A stretch of 64,000 nt of DNA, from positions 1,054,001-1,118,000 of the forward strand of contig JBHGNT010000009.1 in assembly GCA_043228905.1 (NCBI GenBank), given 5' to 3'. A model generated the notes under the pieces. The model was not told the DNA's origin. It was given only the letters and a program-made list of their open reading frames with translations, and searched no databases. Below, piece after piece: positions 49,397-60,033 of the stretch (position 1 is its first letter; each line of letters begins with the position of its first letter). Source of the DNA: Azolla caroliniana. Taxonomy: Eukaryota; Polypodiophyta. The position numbers and the translations under genes are program-made.

Positions 49397-51608
49397 TCAT
49401 GCCATCCATCCTTTGTCCAATGTCGTTTTCAATTGCGTTGTAAACCGCTTGGTTTGTAGAAGGATACACACGTTGTCTGTGATGGCCTGACAACGTTTGT
49501 GTGCTTCTTCCACTGACTTCTTGAGGTTTGCGATTTCTTGCTGACTAACTGCCGTCGCTTCTTCATAAGTGCTCTTCATACCTGCCCACAGTTGGGATTC
49601 CTTCGCATGTAGTTCTTCAAATTTCCCCATTTCATTGTTTAGGCGGATTTCGAGCTGATGCCTTCTTTCCTGTTCGCCCACCAGCTGCTCGTCGAACCAT
49701 GCCTTCTTTTTCTCCAATAAGGCCCAGAGTCCCGCGATTGCCGCTTCCGATTTCTTCGCTTCCTACCGTAATTGGGCGTTTTCTTCTTTTGTTTGGGTGT
49801 GTTGTGCTGTCTCCGCAGTGAGTCTCTTTAGGGGTTTTTACTACCTTTTGGTCGTTGGCCCGGATGTCCTTTTCCCAGTCTAAGGACTGGCGAAGTTCAG
49901 CGCGGAGGCGGTCAATTTCTGATTCCACTAGTTGTACGACCCTTTTTGCTTTTGAGGCAATGGCAGTCTGAGCCTCAATCTCTTCCTTCAAGGCTTCGAT
50001 GGTGTGGTTTGGTGGTGGAGTTTCCTATTGTGCCGTAGTCGCGTTAGTTTCCAACTCCGCGATGCATTTGTTGGCCTTTTGCAGCTCGGCTTGGGTTAGT
50101 TTCACCTTCTTCCAGACATTCTTATTTTTAATGCTCATCTCCTTAGCGCCCGTGCTGACCTTTGCCAGTTCCCTATGGACTTCAACTAGGGCCGTGTTTA
50201 ATGGGGGTAGTTCAACCCCCATTCGGCGTATCCCGGCGTTCCTCCGTCTACCAACTCTGGCTAACTAGTCCTCATCGTCGCTCTCCGCCGTTTGTGTTAG
50301 GGCGCGCTCGATCATTTGGCGCTCCGCGTGCTCCGCGGTCATTCGGTGTGAGGCCTTTATCTGTTGCGTTGCAAAGAATTCCATGAGCTCAAAAGAGGTT
50401 CCGTACTACAAGAGTGCACTGAACTCATGGGCCGTGTCTGGGATATCCGGATATGCCAAAACCTTGCTTTCCGTCGTCAATACGGCTTTCCCTCGTTGGG
50501 ACTGGGCCGTAATGATCGGCCGTGGCTCCCAGATTATTTCGAAGGTGGTGTTGGGCTCTGTGGCTGCGGAACTGTCGCCTTCAATCGTTGTCTCCGCTGC
50601 CATGGGTACGTCTTTAACTAATCCCCGCCCATCTTTCCTATCCAATCTTTGCCGTTTCGGCCTGGGGCTATCCTGCCATGGTTCGGCGTCTAGCTCTGGT
50701 GCCGCTTCCGCGGAGCGCGCCGCCTACTCTTCTGGCGTTGTCCGTGTGTTCGGCTGGGCGGGTTGGGGTTCATCCTCCCACTCTGTGGCAGCTAACTCCG
50801 CTAACCTGCGCTTTGAGGTTCGGGGTGGCGGCGTGGGTCTACTGGAATGCGGTGCCGGCAAGTCTCGGGGTGGGAATAGTACCGTCAGGTATTGTTGTAT
50901 GATAGGCCTGAGCTTCTTGCCTCCTTGATACGCGTGCAGGCCTTCCCTTAACGTCGGCCCCGTGATGACTCCCCAGTCGACCACACGCCCTTCAAACGTA
51001 TCAATAATGATACCTGCCTTCTGCTTGGGCATCCCATATGCATTTACGTGTACGCATTCGACCTCTAATAGGAACTTGGCGACTTCACGGAAAAAGGGAT
51101 CCGGGATCTCCTTCGTTCTATAGGCCTTGGCGGAAGAGGAATATGGGCCGAAATACCTCTGCAGCGACGCCGCAGGGGGGATATCGAAATGCCTCTCACC
51201 TAGTGATGACAGGTCCAACTTTTTCCGGATGGAGGAGTTGGTGACCATGTCGATATTGAGCTTTTTGGTGATATCCAATGCATCCGGGTGTGGAGGTGCC
51301 TCTGCGACCCTGATGTACCCATCCAGGTGTTTCTCCACGAGCCATCGACGTAAGGCGGTAGAGATAAATATCGACATAGTTAGAGTAGGCTCGTGGGGAG
51401 GAGATTGGTGGTGGCGGTAGGCTTGAGCTCTGTGATTGGATGGAGGAGAAGGTGAGGGAGGGGAGTGATGAGAGCGCTGAGGGTTAGGAGGTGGATTTCT
51501 GTTTTGTGCAGAAGACCTTCTATTTCCTTCTTTTTGTGGCCTAGGGTTCATTGGGCGGTGAGCCATCGTGGTGCCGCGTGTTCTTGGTCTAGAAGTCTGT
51601 GCATGCAT
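49397..51608 (-). pseudogene. Extra ORF downstream of pol: globular N-terminus and long coiled coil
   Basis: Follows integrase in the same orientation. The first 294 codons (51,608-50,724) have a basic, proline-rich leader and then an ordered part. That part includes MSIFISTALRRWLVEKHLDG, LGERHFDIPPAASLQRYF and VHVNAYGMPKQKAGIIIDTF. Continuing in frame past TAG stops near 50,724, 50,406, 50,270 and 50,025, the protein becomes a heptad-rich coiled coil (VEVHRELAKVSTGAKEMS; VQLVESEIDRLRAELRQS). A frameshift near 49,780 leads to more coiled coil to 49,397. I do not recognise a family. Extra ORFs 3' of pol are known in some plant gypsy and copia lineages and are sometimes called env-like; no membrane span is seen here, so I do not call it envelope. 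Confidence 0.6.
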
Positions 51609-51699
51609 TCAATCCTTTTTTAATAGCGTCGCTATCTTCTCTCTCTTTTTTCTTTTTTTCTTTTTCGTAACGGTTACATACAACCTATTTTTACATTAT

Positions 51700-54600
51700 G
51701 ATACAAGTGGGGTCGTCCACTTACGCCGCGGGTTCTCCGGCTTTGTCCTGTCCGGTGGTGAATGGGTTAGGTGGCGTAGGGCCCAAGTAAGGTTTAAGGC
51801 GGAACTCATTCACCTTTTGTCGTAAGACTTCCCCGACCAGCGTGCCTAGTTGGAACATGCCTTGTTCCGCTTCTATTATCTAGTACGGGCCTGTCCAGCG
51901 GAATCGTAACTTCCCTAGCATATGGCCCATGCGGGTTTGGAAAACCAGTACCGCTTGACCGACCGCAAAATCCTTTTCCCGTGTGTTCTGATGTCGATCC
52001 ACAAACGCTTTACGCCGTCGTTGTTCCTACTCCAACACCGCCATGTTGTGTATGCGTTTTTCGTCGAGTTCGAGTAGCTGGTGGAGCCGTACCTCCTCTG
52101 ACTTGGCTTTCGATAGTCGGTCCCGTACCTGAATCCGTAAACTGGGTATATGAAACTCTACCGGCATCACGGCCTCCAGCCCAAACGCTAGTCAAAACGG
52201 TGTTGACTGTATGCTTGTTTTGTAGCTGGTTCTGTACGCCCATAACGCACTCTGTAATTTGGTATCCTAGTCCGTTCTATTTTCATTGACGATTTTCTTT
52301 AAGATGGTCTACAACGTCTTGGGTCTTGGTGGTGGATTCTGGTAACCCATTCGCCTGTGGATAATATGGCATACTTTTCTTGTGGACTACGGCGTAATGA
52401 TGCGTTAGTTCTTGAACGATCGTATTGAGAAAGTGGTTCCCCTGGTCACTGATAAGCTCAATTGGACAGCCCAACCGACACCAAATGTGTTCATACAGGA
52501 ATCTCGCTGTGACGGCCGCTGTATTCTCTCGTAGTGCCTTTGCTTCTACCCACTTGGTGCAGTAATCCATGGCTACCAATATGTATTTATTGCCCGTACG
52601 GGCCGCCGCCGCCAGTGTGAAGGGGCCCACAAAATCCAATCCCCACTTTTGGAAGGGATCTAACGGTAATACGGGCCAATGAGGCATCCTTGCGCCCTCC
52701 GTGGGCTGGCCCATCCGTTGACACAAATCACACTTCCTGCAATACTCATATGCATCCTTCTGTGTAGTCAGCCACCATAGGCCTGCTTGCCATATTTTCC
52801 GGGCCGTAACATCGCCCGCGTAATGGCCACCTGCCGTGCAACAGTGAGCCTCTCGTAAGACTGTTTCTTTCTCATCCTGACGTACACCGCGTTGCCAAAT
52901 GCCATCACTACCTTTGTGATATAAAATTCCTTCTACCAGGCAAAAGTTACGGCTCTGGACGGCTAATCGTTTCTTCTCGTCTGTGCGTAATTGTGGTGGA
53001 GGCAGTCCCGTAGTCAAAAAGTATGTCATTTCCATAAGCCACCGGTCCGGAAAGGTCGTTTCCATTCTTTCTGCTAGTGCTGCTACCCGTAGAATGTCTG
53101 CGTCCAAAAAGTCGTCGTCGTCCTTTTGTACTGTTTCTCCATTATTGAGTCTGCTCAAAAAATTTGCCACTATGTGTTGCGTACCCGACCGATGCTGAAT
53201 TACAAAATCGAATTCTTGAAGCATCAGCATCCATTGTGCCAATTTCCCCGTTAGTGCTTGTTTCTCCACCAAATATAGTAGTGCCGAATGATCCACGTGG
53301 AACGTGAATTTCCTCCCCAACAGATAATGCCGGAATTTATTGATACTATAGATCATCCCTAACGCCTCACGTTCCATTGTGGAATAGTTACGCTCCGTTG
53401 TTGACAATTTGCGACTAGCATAGTAGACTAGCCGGTACCAATTCGGTTCGGTGAGCTACATTAGCGCACTTCCTATTGCTATGTCTGAGGCGTCTACGAA
53501 CACGTGGAATGGCTTCGCCCAAATTGGTGGTTGTACGACGGGTGCATGTGTGAGCATTATCTTGAGCGCCTCATAGGCCTTGTCCTTCATTGCAGTCCAT
53601 TGGAAAGGAGTCTGATGCACGGCGGCATGTAACAGCGTGGCGAAGTCCGCCAAATATCGTATCATCCGACTATGCCATCGTATTTGGTCTAAAAACCGAC
53701 TGAGTGATTTCGCGTTTGTCGGCGTTTTGGCTTGAGTAATCGCGAAGATCTTGTTCGGATCGACCGCTATTCCCTCCTTGCTAACTATATGGCCTGGGAG
53801 AGTCCCGTTGGTCATGCCGAAGGCACATTTTGCGGGATTTAGGCTTAAGCGTGCGGTGCGGCAACATTCCAAGCACAGTTGCAGATGCGTAAAATGGTTG
53901 GTTTTTTTTCAATATACCGCAAAATCGTCTAAAAAAACTCGCATGAACGCTAGAATTTATTCCCCAAAGATCTCCGTGATTGTCTGTTGAAATGTTGTTG
54001 GTGCCGTTTTTAGCCCGAATATCATGACAACTGCCACATAGACTCCCTAGTCTATGACAAATGTCGTCTTCTCTTGGTCATCGGGATGCATGCGTACCTA
54101 GTTATAGCCACTGAAACCATCTAAAAAACTGTACATGTCATGTCCTGGGACGGCATCTAGTACGCTACCGGTGAATGGTAACGGGGAATGCGTCCTTAAT
54201 GGTTACGACGTTTAATTTTCGATAATCCACGCATACCTGTATTTTGCCGTTTTTCTTTGGAACGACTACTATCGGACTTAACCATGTGGCTTGTTTAACT
54301 GGCTGTATAAATCCCACCTTTAGGAGTTTGTCAATTTCTTCTTTTATGCGGGTCGCCTAGTTCGGGTTCATGCGGTAGCGGCACTGCTGTACCGGTTTTG
54401 CGTCGGTCGCTAAATTGATCTTATATTGATAGAACTTCGGATCTAACCCCTTCATGTCCTCATGAGCCCAGGCGAACACATCTTTATATTTCTTGAGTAG
54501 TTTGATCATCGCGTCTCTCTGGTCCAGCCTTAATTCTTTTGCGATGGAGAGAAAACGGGGTTTTGACGTCGTACCCACGTTTACTTCTTCCAGGGCGGAG

Positions 54601-55463
54601 GCGGTTACTCGTCGTGAAATTTCCATTTCCCTTTCGCATGTTGCGCGTGCTCTGCTTAGTTCCAAGATTGACTCCGGGTTTAGTTCGTAAGTCTCGTCGT
54701 GGAGAGTAGTGGTCGTGGCATATTCTGCCACGGTTGTGATGACGTCAATTTCGAACAGCGGAATAATCCGAGGGTGCTCGTCTAGGTATGCCTCTAATTC
54801 TGCATCATCCACCCCGGCCAACATATTTATATCTTCCGTGTATAATGGTGTTATACCCTTGGATTGTGTCGCCCTTTCCTCTGTAGGTACGCGAACCTTG
54901 GTGCATCCGTGTCGGAAACTGATATACTTGTGTTGCCAGCTCTGCTTGATATTCGTTGCATGAAGCCACGGTCTGCCCAACAGCATAGGGTATGCCCTTG
55001 GGACGTCCAGGGCGAGGACTACCGCCGAGATGTCGAAGCGATCTCCTCCCACGATAATGTCGACCTTGCGTATCAACCCCAATGGTCGTACTAAGTAGGT
55101 ATCTACCATACAGAGCCAGAACGAGCAAGCCTCCCATTCTGAAATACCTAACTGCTCGCATGTTTTCGCGCTAATTACATTAACACCCAAGCCGCCATTG
55201 ATTACACATCCTGGGATTTCCTGACCATGTAATATCAATGTAATAGCCGGGTTGTGGTGATCCACTACCAACGGTCCGTCGCTAATGTCCGTGAGATTCG
55301 TAGCGACACTCACCCCAGGTATGCCCGTCACCCGTTCTGCCATGGTCTTGTAGAAGTGTGGGACTAGTTGCAACAGCTTCTTCATGGTTAACGTTATCTC
55401 ACAGCCCGCCAATGCTTGCCAAATGGGGTCGGGGGCCGATCCTTCGTCCTCCCCTAGCCCCAT
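51700..55463 (-). pseudogene. Gypsy protease-RT-RNase H-integrase, broken
   Basis: Protease region near 55,190-55,120 reads CVINGGLGVNVIS, where Asn stands in the position of the catalytic Asp of the usual DGG motif. RT starts after a TAG at 54,357-54,359 (frame continues WLSPIVVVPKKNGK) and has the catalytic VFLDDFAVY at about 53,925. RNase H has FHVFVDASDIAIGSALM, followed by TAG at 53,456-53,458, then TERNYSTMEREALGMIY and FTFHVDHSALLYLV. Integrase has its HHCC finger (HCCTAGGHYAGD to CRKCDLCQRMG) and DDE core (GLDFVGP; LISDQGNHF; a P-Q-A-N-G-x-P-E stretch). It runs on past a TGA at 52,283 to a C-terminal domain near 51,880. Not functional. Confidence 0.88.
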
Positions 55464-55475
55464 TGTTTTTGTGGA

Positions 55476-56855
55476 CTACTTCTGCATGCGTTCCGTATTT
55501 TTCGCGTTTGCTTTTTCAACCCATGCCTGGGCTTGTCGTCGTATCTCATCTTGCGCAGCCCAATCAGCCATTTTCATTTGCTGGCGTGTCCTGACTTGCT
55601 GCACTTCTGCCGTAATCATATTGACGGCAGGGCCCTTGCCCTTGCGTACTCGGCATTGCGTGGCAAAATGTCCGGGCTGTTGACAAACAAAACAATAGAT
55701 GCTCGATTCGCCCTTCTCGGCGCCTAGTGGTGCGTGCCGATCCCCCGATGCGACTTGCTCCTCACCGTCCGGCCTCGTTTGTCGGAGCGTACACGGTGGT
55801 TGATGTTGGCCCCGACGTGGTTCTTGGTGCCGCTCTTCATTCGTGCTTTTGTCATATTGCTAGTGGTCTTGATATTGTCGCTGCTTGCCACGAGATCCAT
55901 TGAAGCCGCCACGTTTGTTTGTCGGCCGGTGATTCTCATAGCGCCGGCCCCCTTTAGCATATTGAAGGGGACCACGATAGTTCTCATCCTTTGGTTCGTC
56001 TTCCTCGGAATTGTTGTGATTCCGGTGATTCCGGTAGTGCCGGTCATCACGTGGGTTGTGATCCATATACCGTGGTCGGTCTTCTTGCCTCCTTTGTTCA
56101 GGACAGCGTGGGGGATGTTGTGTGTCCATGCTACGTACTGTGGGAGCAGCTCTGTTCAACATATTGTATTTGCAGTGTTCGACTGTGTGAGCCTTCGAGT
56201 GACAGATTGGGCAGTGGATTCGCATGTTGCACTCCACTGCAGAATGCCCCGAGTTCAAGCAAATCGTGCACTGGATTGCTTGATGAAATTGTCATTCCTC
56301 GTCCTGAGGTAACGCTTGTCGTAATGAGGACATAGAAAACCTTTCTTCTTCGTAGTCCAGCTCGAGCTGTAACGCTTGTTCGATGACCATATCCGTCGTC
56401 TCCCCTTTCACACTATTGTTGTTGAGCGTTGTCCGTATGGGTCGGCGTAATGCTGCCAGAATTGTCTCCCGAGCCTCGTCCTCCACGGGGCCCCGTTCTA
56501 ATTTCCGCTGTAAATTTTGGAAACGTAAGCTGAAATCTGCGATCGTCTCGGTCGACAGCTGCTTAATTGTGTAGAACTGTCCGAGGATTACGCGTTGTGG
56601 AACCCTCCGATGGAAGAACCGCAAAAAGGCGGACTGCAACTGGTCGAAGGTCGTGATTGCTGGCAGATCCATCTGTGAATGCCAAAACGCCACTCGCCCA
56701 TCCAATGTTAACCCGAACTCCGTCATTTTGGATTGGTGCGCTACCGCCTCAGAAAGGCTCTACGCCATGTGGTTTGCATTCCAGAGATTGAAGAACAAGC
56801 GAATGTGAGTTGCGGTGTCAGTTTCACCATTAAAGTCGGGATAGGCAAAGGCCAT
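55476..56855 (-). pseudogene. Gypsy gag with three CCHC zinc knuckles, broken
   Basis: Starts at an ATG at 56,855. The Retrotrans_gag core reads VAFWHSQM, FLRFFHRRVPQR and ETIADFSLRFQNLQ. The nucleocapsid part has three CCHC knuckles: CTICLNSGHSAVEC, CPICHSKAHTVEHC and, further on, CFVCQQPGHFATQC, with an RNA-binding Arg/His/Asn-rich stretch between. Stops interrupt the frame at 56,760 (TAG), 56,292 (TGA), 55,860 (TAG) and 55,476 (TAG). After each one the same frame continues, so this is point decay and not rearrangement. Confidence 0.88.
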
Positions 56856-57140
56856 GCTGAGGGCTACGGCGGGCCGAGGAAGACCACAATGTTGTTGTGG
56901 TGAGCATGCTCCCCGCGTATCGTCGAGGTATTTGGAGAGTGGGAAATCACCTTTGTGATCACGACAGGTAGTGTTGAGGTCGCTGAGGTGAGGCTTCTGT
57001 CGTGCGCGTTCCTCTGCCTAGCATGTGATGGACCTTGTGATTGGCCGGTTTGGTCGTATTGGTTCTCTAGGGCGCCTACGGCTAAACATCTATTTGTCGT
57101 TGTTCGTCTGTGAGAAGACACAGATCACCAAGCGTGCCAA

Positions 57141-57602
57141 AAGTGTTACCAACTAGGAACACGGTCTACGGCCAGTCCTTCGACCTAGACCTCCAAGTGA
57201 CTGTGTGACAACAAATGGTAGCATTTGTGCGTAATACTTAGTGGGATATTCCCCGTAACCTAGCAGCATATAAGGGAGATATCTCCTTTGACAGTGGGCT
57301 AACACACACACCGTTACTTACTCCTACGCTCTCAGGTGCTATAGACACACAATAGATTAGTCGTAGCTACACACAGATATCAGAGAAGATAGAATTCTAT
57401 TACGATATGCCTCTTACATTCAAAATTACACGCTCCCTCTATAAGAGGTTTTCTTCCCTTTATATACGCAGGGTCTTTTAGCCGTTCACGCTTCCCGCGT
57501 GAACCGTTACATGCGTTACAATATTATACTATTCCGTATTCCTGCGCTCTTGTCCATCGGTTACTATTCCGGCAGACAACAGAGCCTACATCCGTCTTGT
57601 GG
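57141..57602 (-). repeat. Possible 5' LTR of the gypsy element
   Basis: Noncoding block upstream of gag with a minus-strand TATATAAAG at 57,468-57,476 and no open frame. Position and TATA box fit a 5' LTR. No second copy exists in the window, so ends, target duplication and primer-binding site cannot be defined. Confidence 0.45.
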
Positions 57603-59631
57603 CTACCATTGCAAATTAGATGAGTATTGTTTGGCATACAACATGGTCTGATTGTGACCGACTACACCTTTTTGGATGAGGAAGACATGGTTAAAACTTA
57701 TATTATTAAGCGGAGCAAGAACCCTACATCTAATCCCATCACCATCCAAACAAAAGCACTTCAAATCATATACTTCAGTAATCAACCTTGATAGCACAGG
57801 AAGCGTGAAAGCATCGCACCTCACTAATTTCTTAGAGAACCTACTAAACATTTTATCTATGTGATCATGTGTATGACCAACTAGCAAGAAGTTGACCTTA
57901 ATCTTTTTGAAAATACCCTTGTCTACTAACATGCTTAGGTAACCAAACATAGTCGAGTTCTTGTTTTCTCTCTTCATGTTGTCAAGTTGCACGTATAGTA
58001 CTGGTGGGAGTAAACCTTGCCAATTCTGCAGAACTCTTTGCATGACTATAACTGTAAGATTATGGTCGTTGTGGATATTTGGATAAGTTAAGAACACTTG
58101 AGGTCTTATTGTTTGACAATACAAAAGACATCCTACTAAGTGCATTTGCACTAGGCATTCATCTCCAATATCCTTGGGCAATCTTCGAAAATGTGGCAAA
58201 TAAGTTTTCTTTTTATCCATCCCATCTATAATCAAGCACATGTATCTTTCTGGTGATTGAAGCGCTTTTTGACGATGGTGCATAACGTTAGATCTTTCCA
58301 ACGCTTGGCTTTCTCAATGCTCTCTCAATAAAGTCTTATATTTTGTTATTTCTTCATCTGTTATCCCACTTTTTGCCAAGCTTTTTAAACTCGCGCAGAT
58401 TGAACAAACGCCCATCTAGACCTTGCGGGGTATGACCACATTGTTAAACTTCGATCTCCATAAACGATTGAAATACCTATATTGTATATAATCTACACTT
58501 TCCAATAACATGTCATCCTTATAGGCTTGGTATACCTCACGACAAGTGAAGTTATCTGACAAATGTAACCTTCCAGTGGTGGGCATAACATCACATTGCT
58601 TCAAGAAATAAATCACCATCCATGTAACAACATGTCACCCAATCAGGCCCTTACATGAAGATTCTCTATTGTTGAAAGGCACCCACCACCCCTTCAGTAA
58701 TCGATGTTGAATTCTCTGTAGCCTCATGTTCCCGATGCTATAAGCAATTTTAAAAGCAACTTGACAACTCTTCGTAGTAAGTGAAAGGTAGTATTCCACC
58801 TATTGAGAACACAACATTGTCAGATGGTCCTTGACAAGTGGCATATTGGCAATCAAGAATGTATCTTGTTCGTCACCATTGAGAGACAAATACTTTTGTC
58901 GCAACCCCCGCAAGTTTGCCTTTCCAAATTTTGATAGACAAAGGTTCCCACAACATACCTTGCATATGTCAATTGAAATTTGTCGATCCGAACACAAAAA
59001 ATTATATCGTTTAACACTCTCTTGTCGGGGAACTCTTTAAAAATTTAGAGGCTTATTGACACAGTCTTTGGTAGCATTCTATAAACTTGACAACATTCAG
59101 AACACAACATTGCCAGATGGTCCTTGACAACTTGCATATTGGCAATCAAGAATGTATCTTGTTCGTTGCCATTAAGAGACAAATACTTTTGTCGCAACCC
59201 CCACAAGTTTGCCTTTCCAAATTTTGATAGACAAAGGTTCCCACAACATACCTTGCATATATGTCAATTGAAATTTGTCAATCCGAACACAAAAAATTAT
59301 ATTGTTTAACACTCACTTGTCGAGGAACTCTTTGAAAAATTAGAGGCTTATTGACACAGTCTTTGGTAGCATTCGATAAACTGGACTCGACATGAGTTGT
59401 ATCTACTTTAATATATCTTGCTTTACCTATGTTTAATGGCTCTATCGAAAAAATTGACGTCGAGCTTTGCTCTTGATTGTCGTTGGCCTTAACATGGCAC
59501 CGTTTATTATTAACATGGCTATATTCCACGATTGAGAATAAGGAGTTATCAGATAATATAACAGGCTCAATAGAAAACAAAGAATTTTCACTCGACTTTG
59601 AGGACATTTTGCTCAAGGCTAAGTAACACAA
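57603..59631 (-). pseudogene. DUF7869-like, transposon-associated protein, broken
   Basis: Reads right to left through three in-frame stops (TAG at about 58,798, TGA near 58,640, TAG at 58,416) plus gaps. The N-terminal part is polar. Next comes a cysteine-containing segment (CKVCCGNLCLSKFGKANLRG) with LRQKYLSL, then SICASLKSLAKSG. The ordered core at 58,301-57,603 has LIIDGMDKKKTYLPHF, VLYVQLDNMKRENKN and VNFLLVGHTHDHIDKMFSRF. The spaced D, LDN and GHTHxxID motifs are what I recall of DUF7869-type proteins, which occur in repeat families of many eukaryotes and look like RNase H-fold nucleases or transposases. Both the family assignment and that function are inference. The C-terminus is cut where the gypsy begins. 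An internal 290-bp duplication adds damage. Confidence 0.65.
58808..59382 (-). repeat. About 290-bp tandem duplication inside the DUF7869-like gene
   Basis: Copies at 58808-59087 and 59101-59382 share nearly all bases, including the segment encoding CGNLCLSKFGKA. The left copy belongs to the main frame. The right copy overlaps the upstream frame ending VSVKQYNFLCSD. The duplication disrupts the original order and marks the gene as dead or rearranged. Confidence 0.85.
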
Positions 59632-60008
59632 ACAATGTCCAAAATAGGCACAAGCTTGGTTTTATAATAGGCACCATGTCCAAAGACATATTTTTTTATT
59701 ATTTTAAAAACAATAATTTGAAAATACAAAAAAAATAAATATATAATGGGAAATCATCTTCTATTTCTCATTATCATGGTCAAGCAGAAGAAGAGCACAG
59801 GAGCACAAGAGCACTTAGCAACCAATATCGTCGAGGTTTCGCCTCCCCGGTCAAGTTAACATCTCCGACATCAACATGAACAAGGGAAAGAAAATTGCCA
59901 AGTATATTTTCCAACCCAACATTTTAGATTCTAAAAAGATTCCTTAAAGAATTTATTTATTTTTGTTTATTTTTTTCTTCCATAATTGATGTGTGTCCCT
60001 TTCAACGG

Positions 60009-60033
60009 GAACTCGATGCACTGCATCGAGTTC
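60009..60033. promoter_or_regulatory. 25-bp near-perfect palindrome between divergent genes
   Basis: Arms gaactcgatgca (60009-60020) and tgcatcgagttc (60022-60033) are perfect reverse complements around one C. It lies in the roughly 600-bp gap between the DUF7869-like gene (minus) and the ParB-methyltransferase gene (plus). It could be a protein-binding operator-like site or a chance hairpin; binding is not shown. Confidence 0.5.

Larger units (their letters stand above)
49397..57602 (-). mobile_element. Ty3/gypsy retrotransposon with extra 3' ORF, decayed
   Basis: Minus-strand element reading right to left: a possible 5' LTR (57,602-57,141), gag, protease, RT, RNase H, integrase, and then an additional coiled-coil reading frame. 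Every main reading frame is interrupted by stop codons that are mostly TAG. No matching 3' LTR is found on the left, where sequence changes character at about 49,390. Either the left end was deleted or the right-hand sequence is not an LTR. It appears to have inserted at the 3' end of the DUF7869-like gene, whose frame stops at 57,603. Confidence 0.8.

Noticed and set aside
50162-50928. Plus-strand frames opposite the gypsy extra ORF
   Set aside because: Antisense to the coiled-coil frame, which continues across stops with coherent heptads; the plus frames have no motif.
49397-51608. Retroviral-type envelope gene
   Set aside because: No signal peptide, fusion peptide or membrane anchor is visible; the content is coiled coil.
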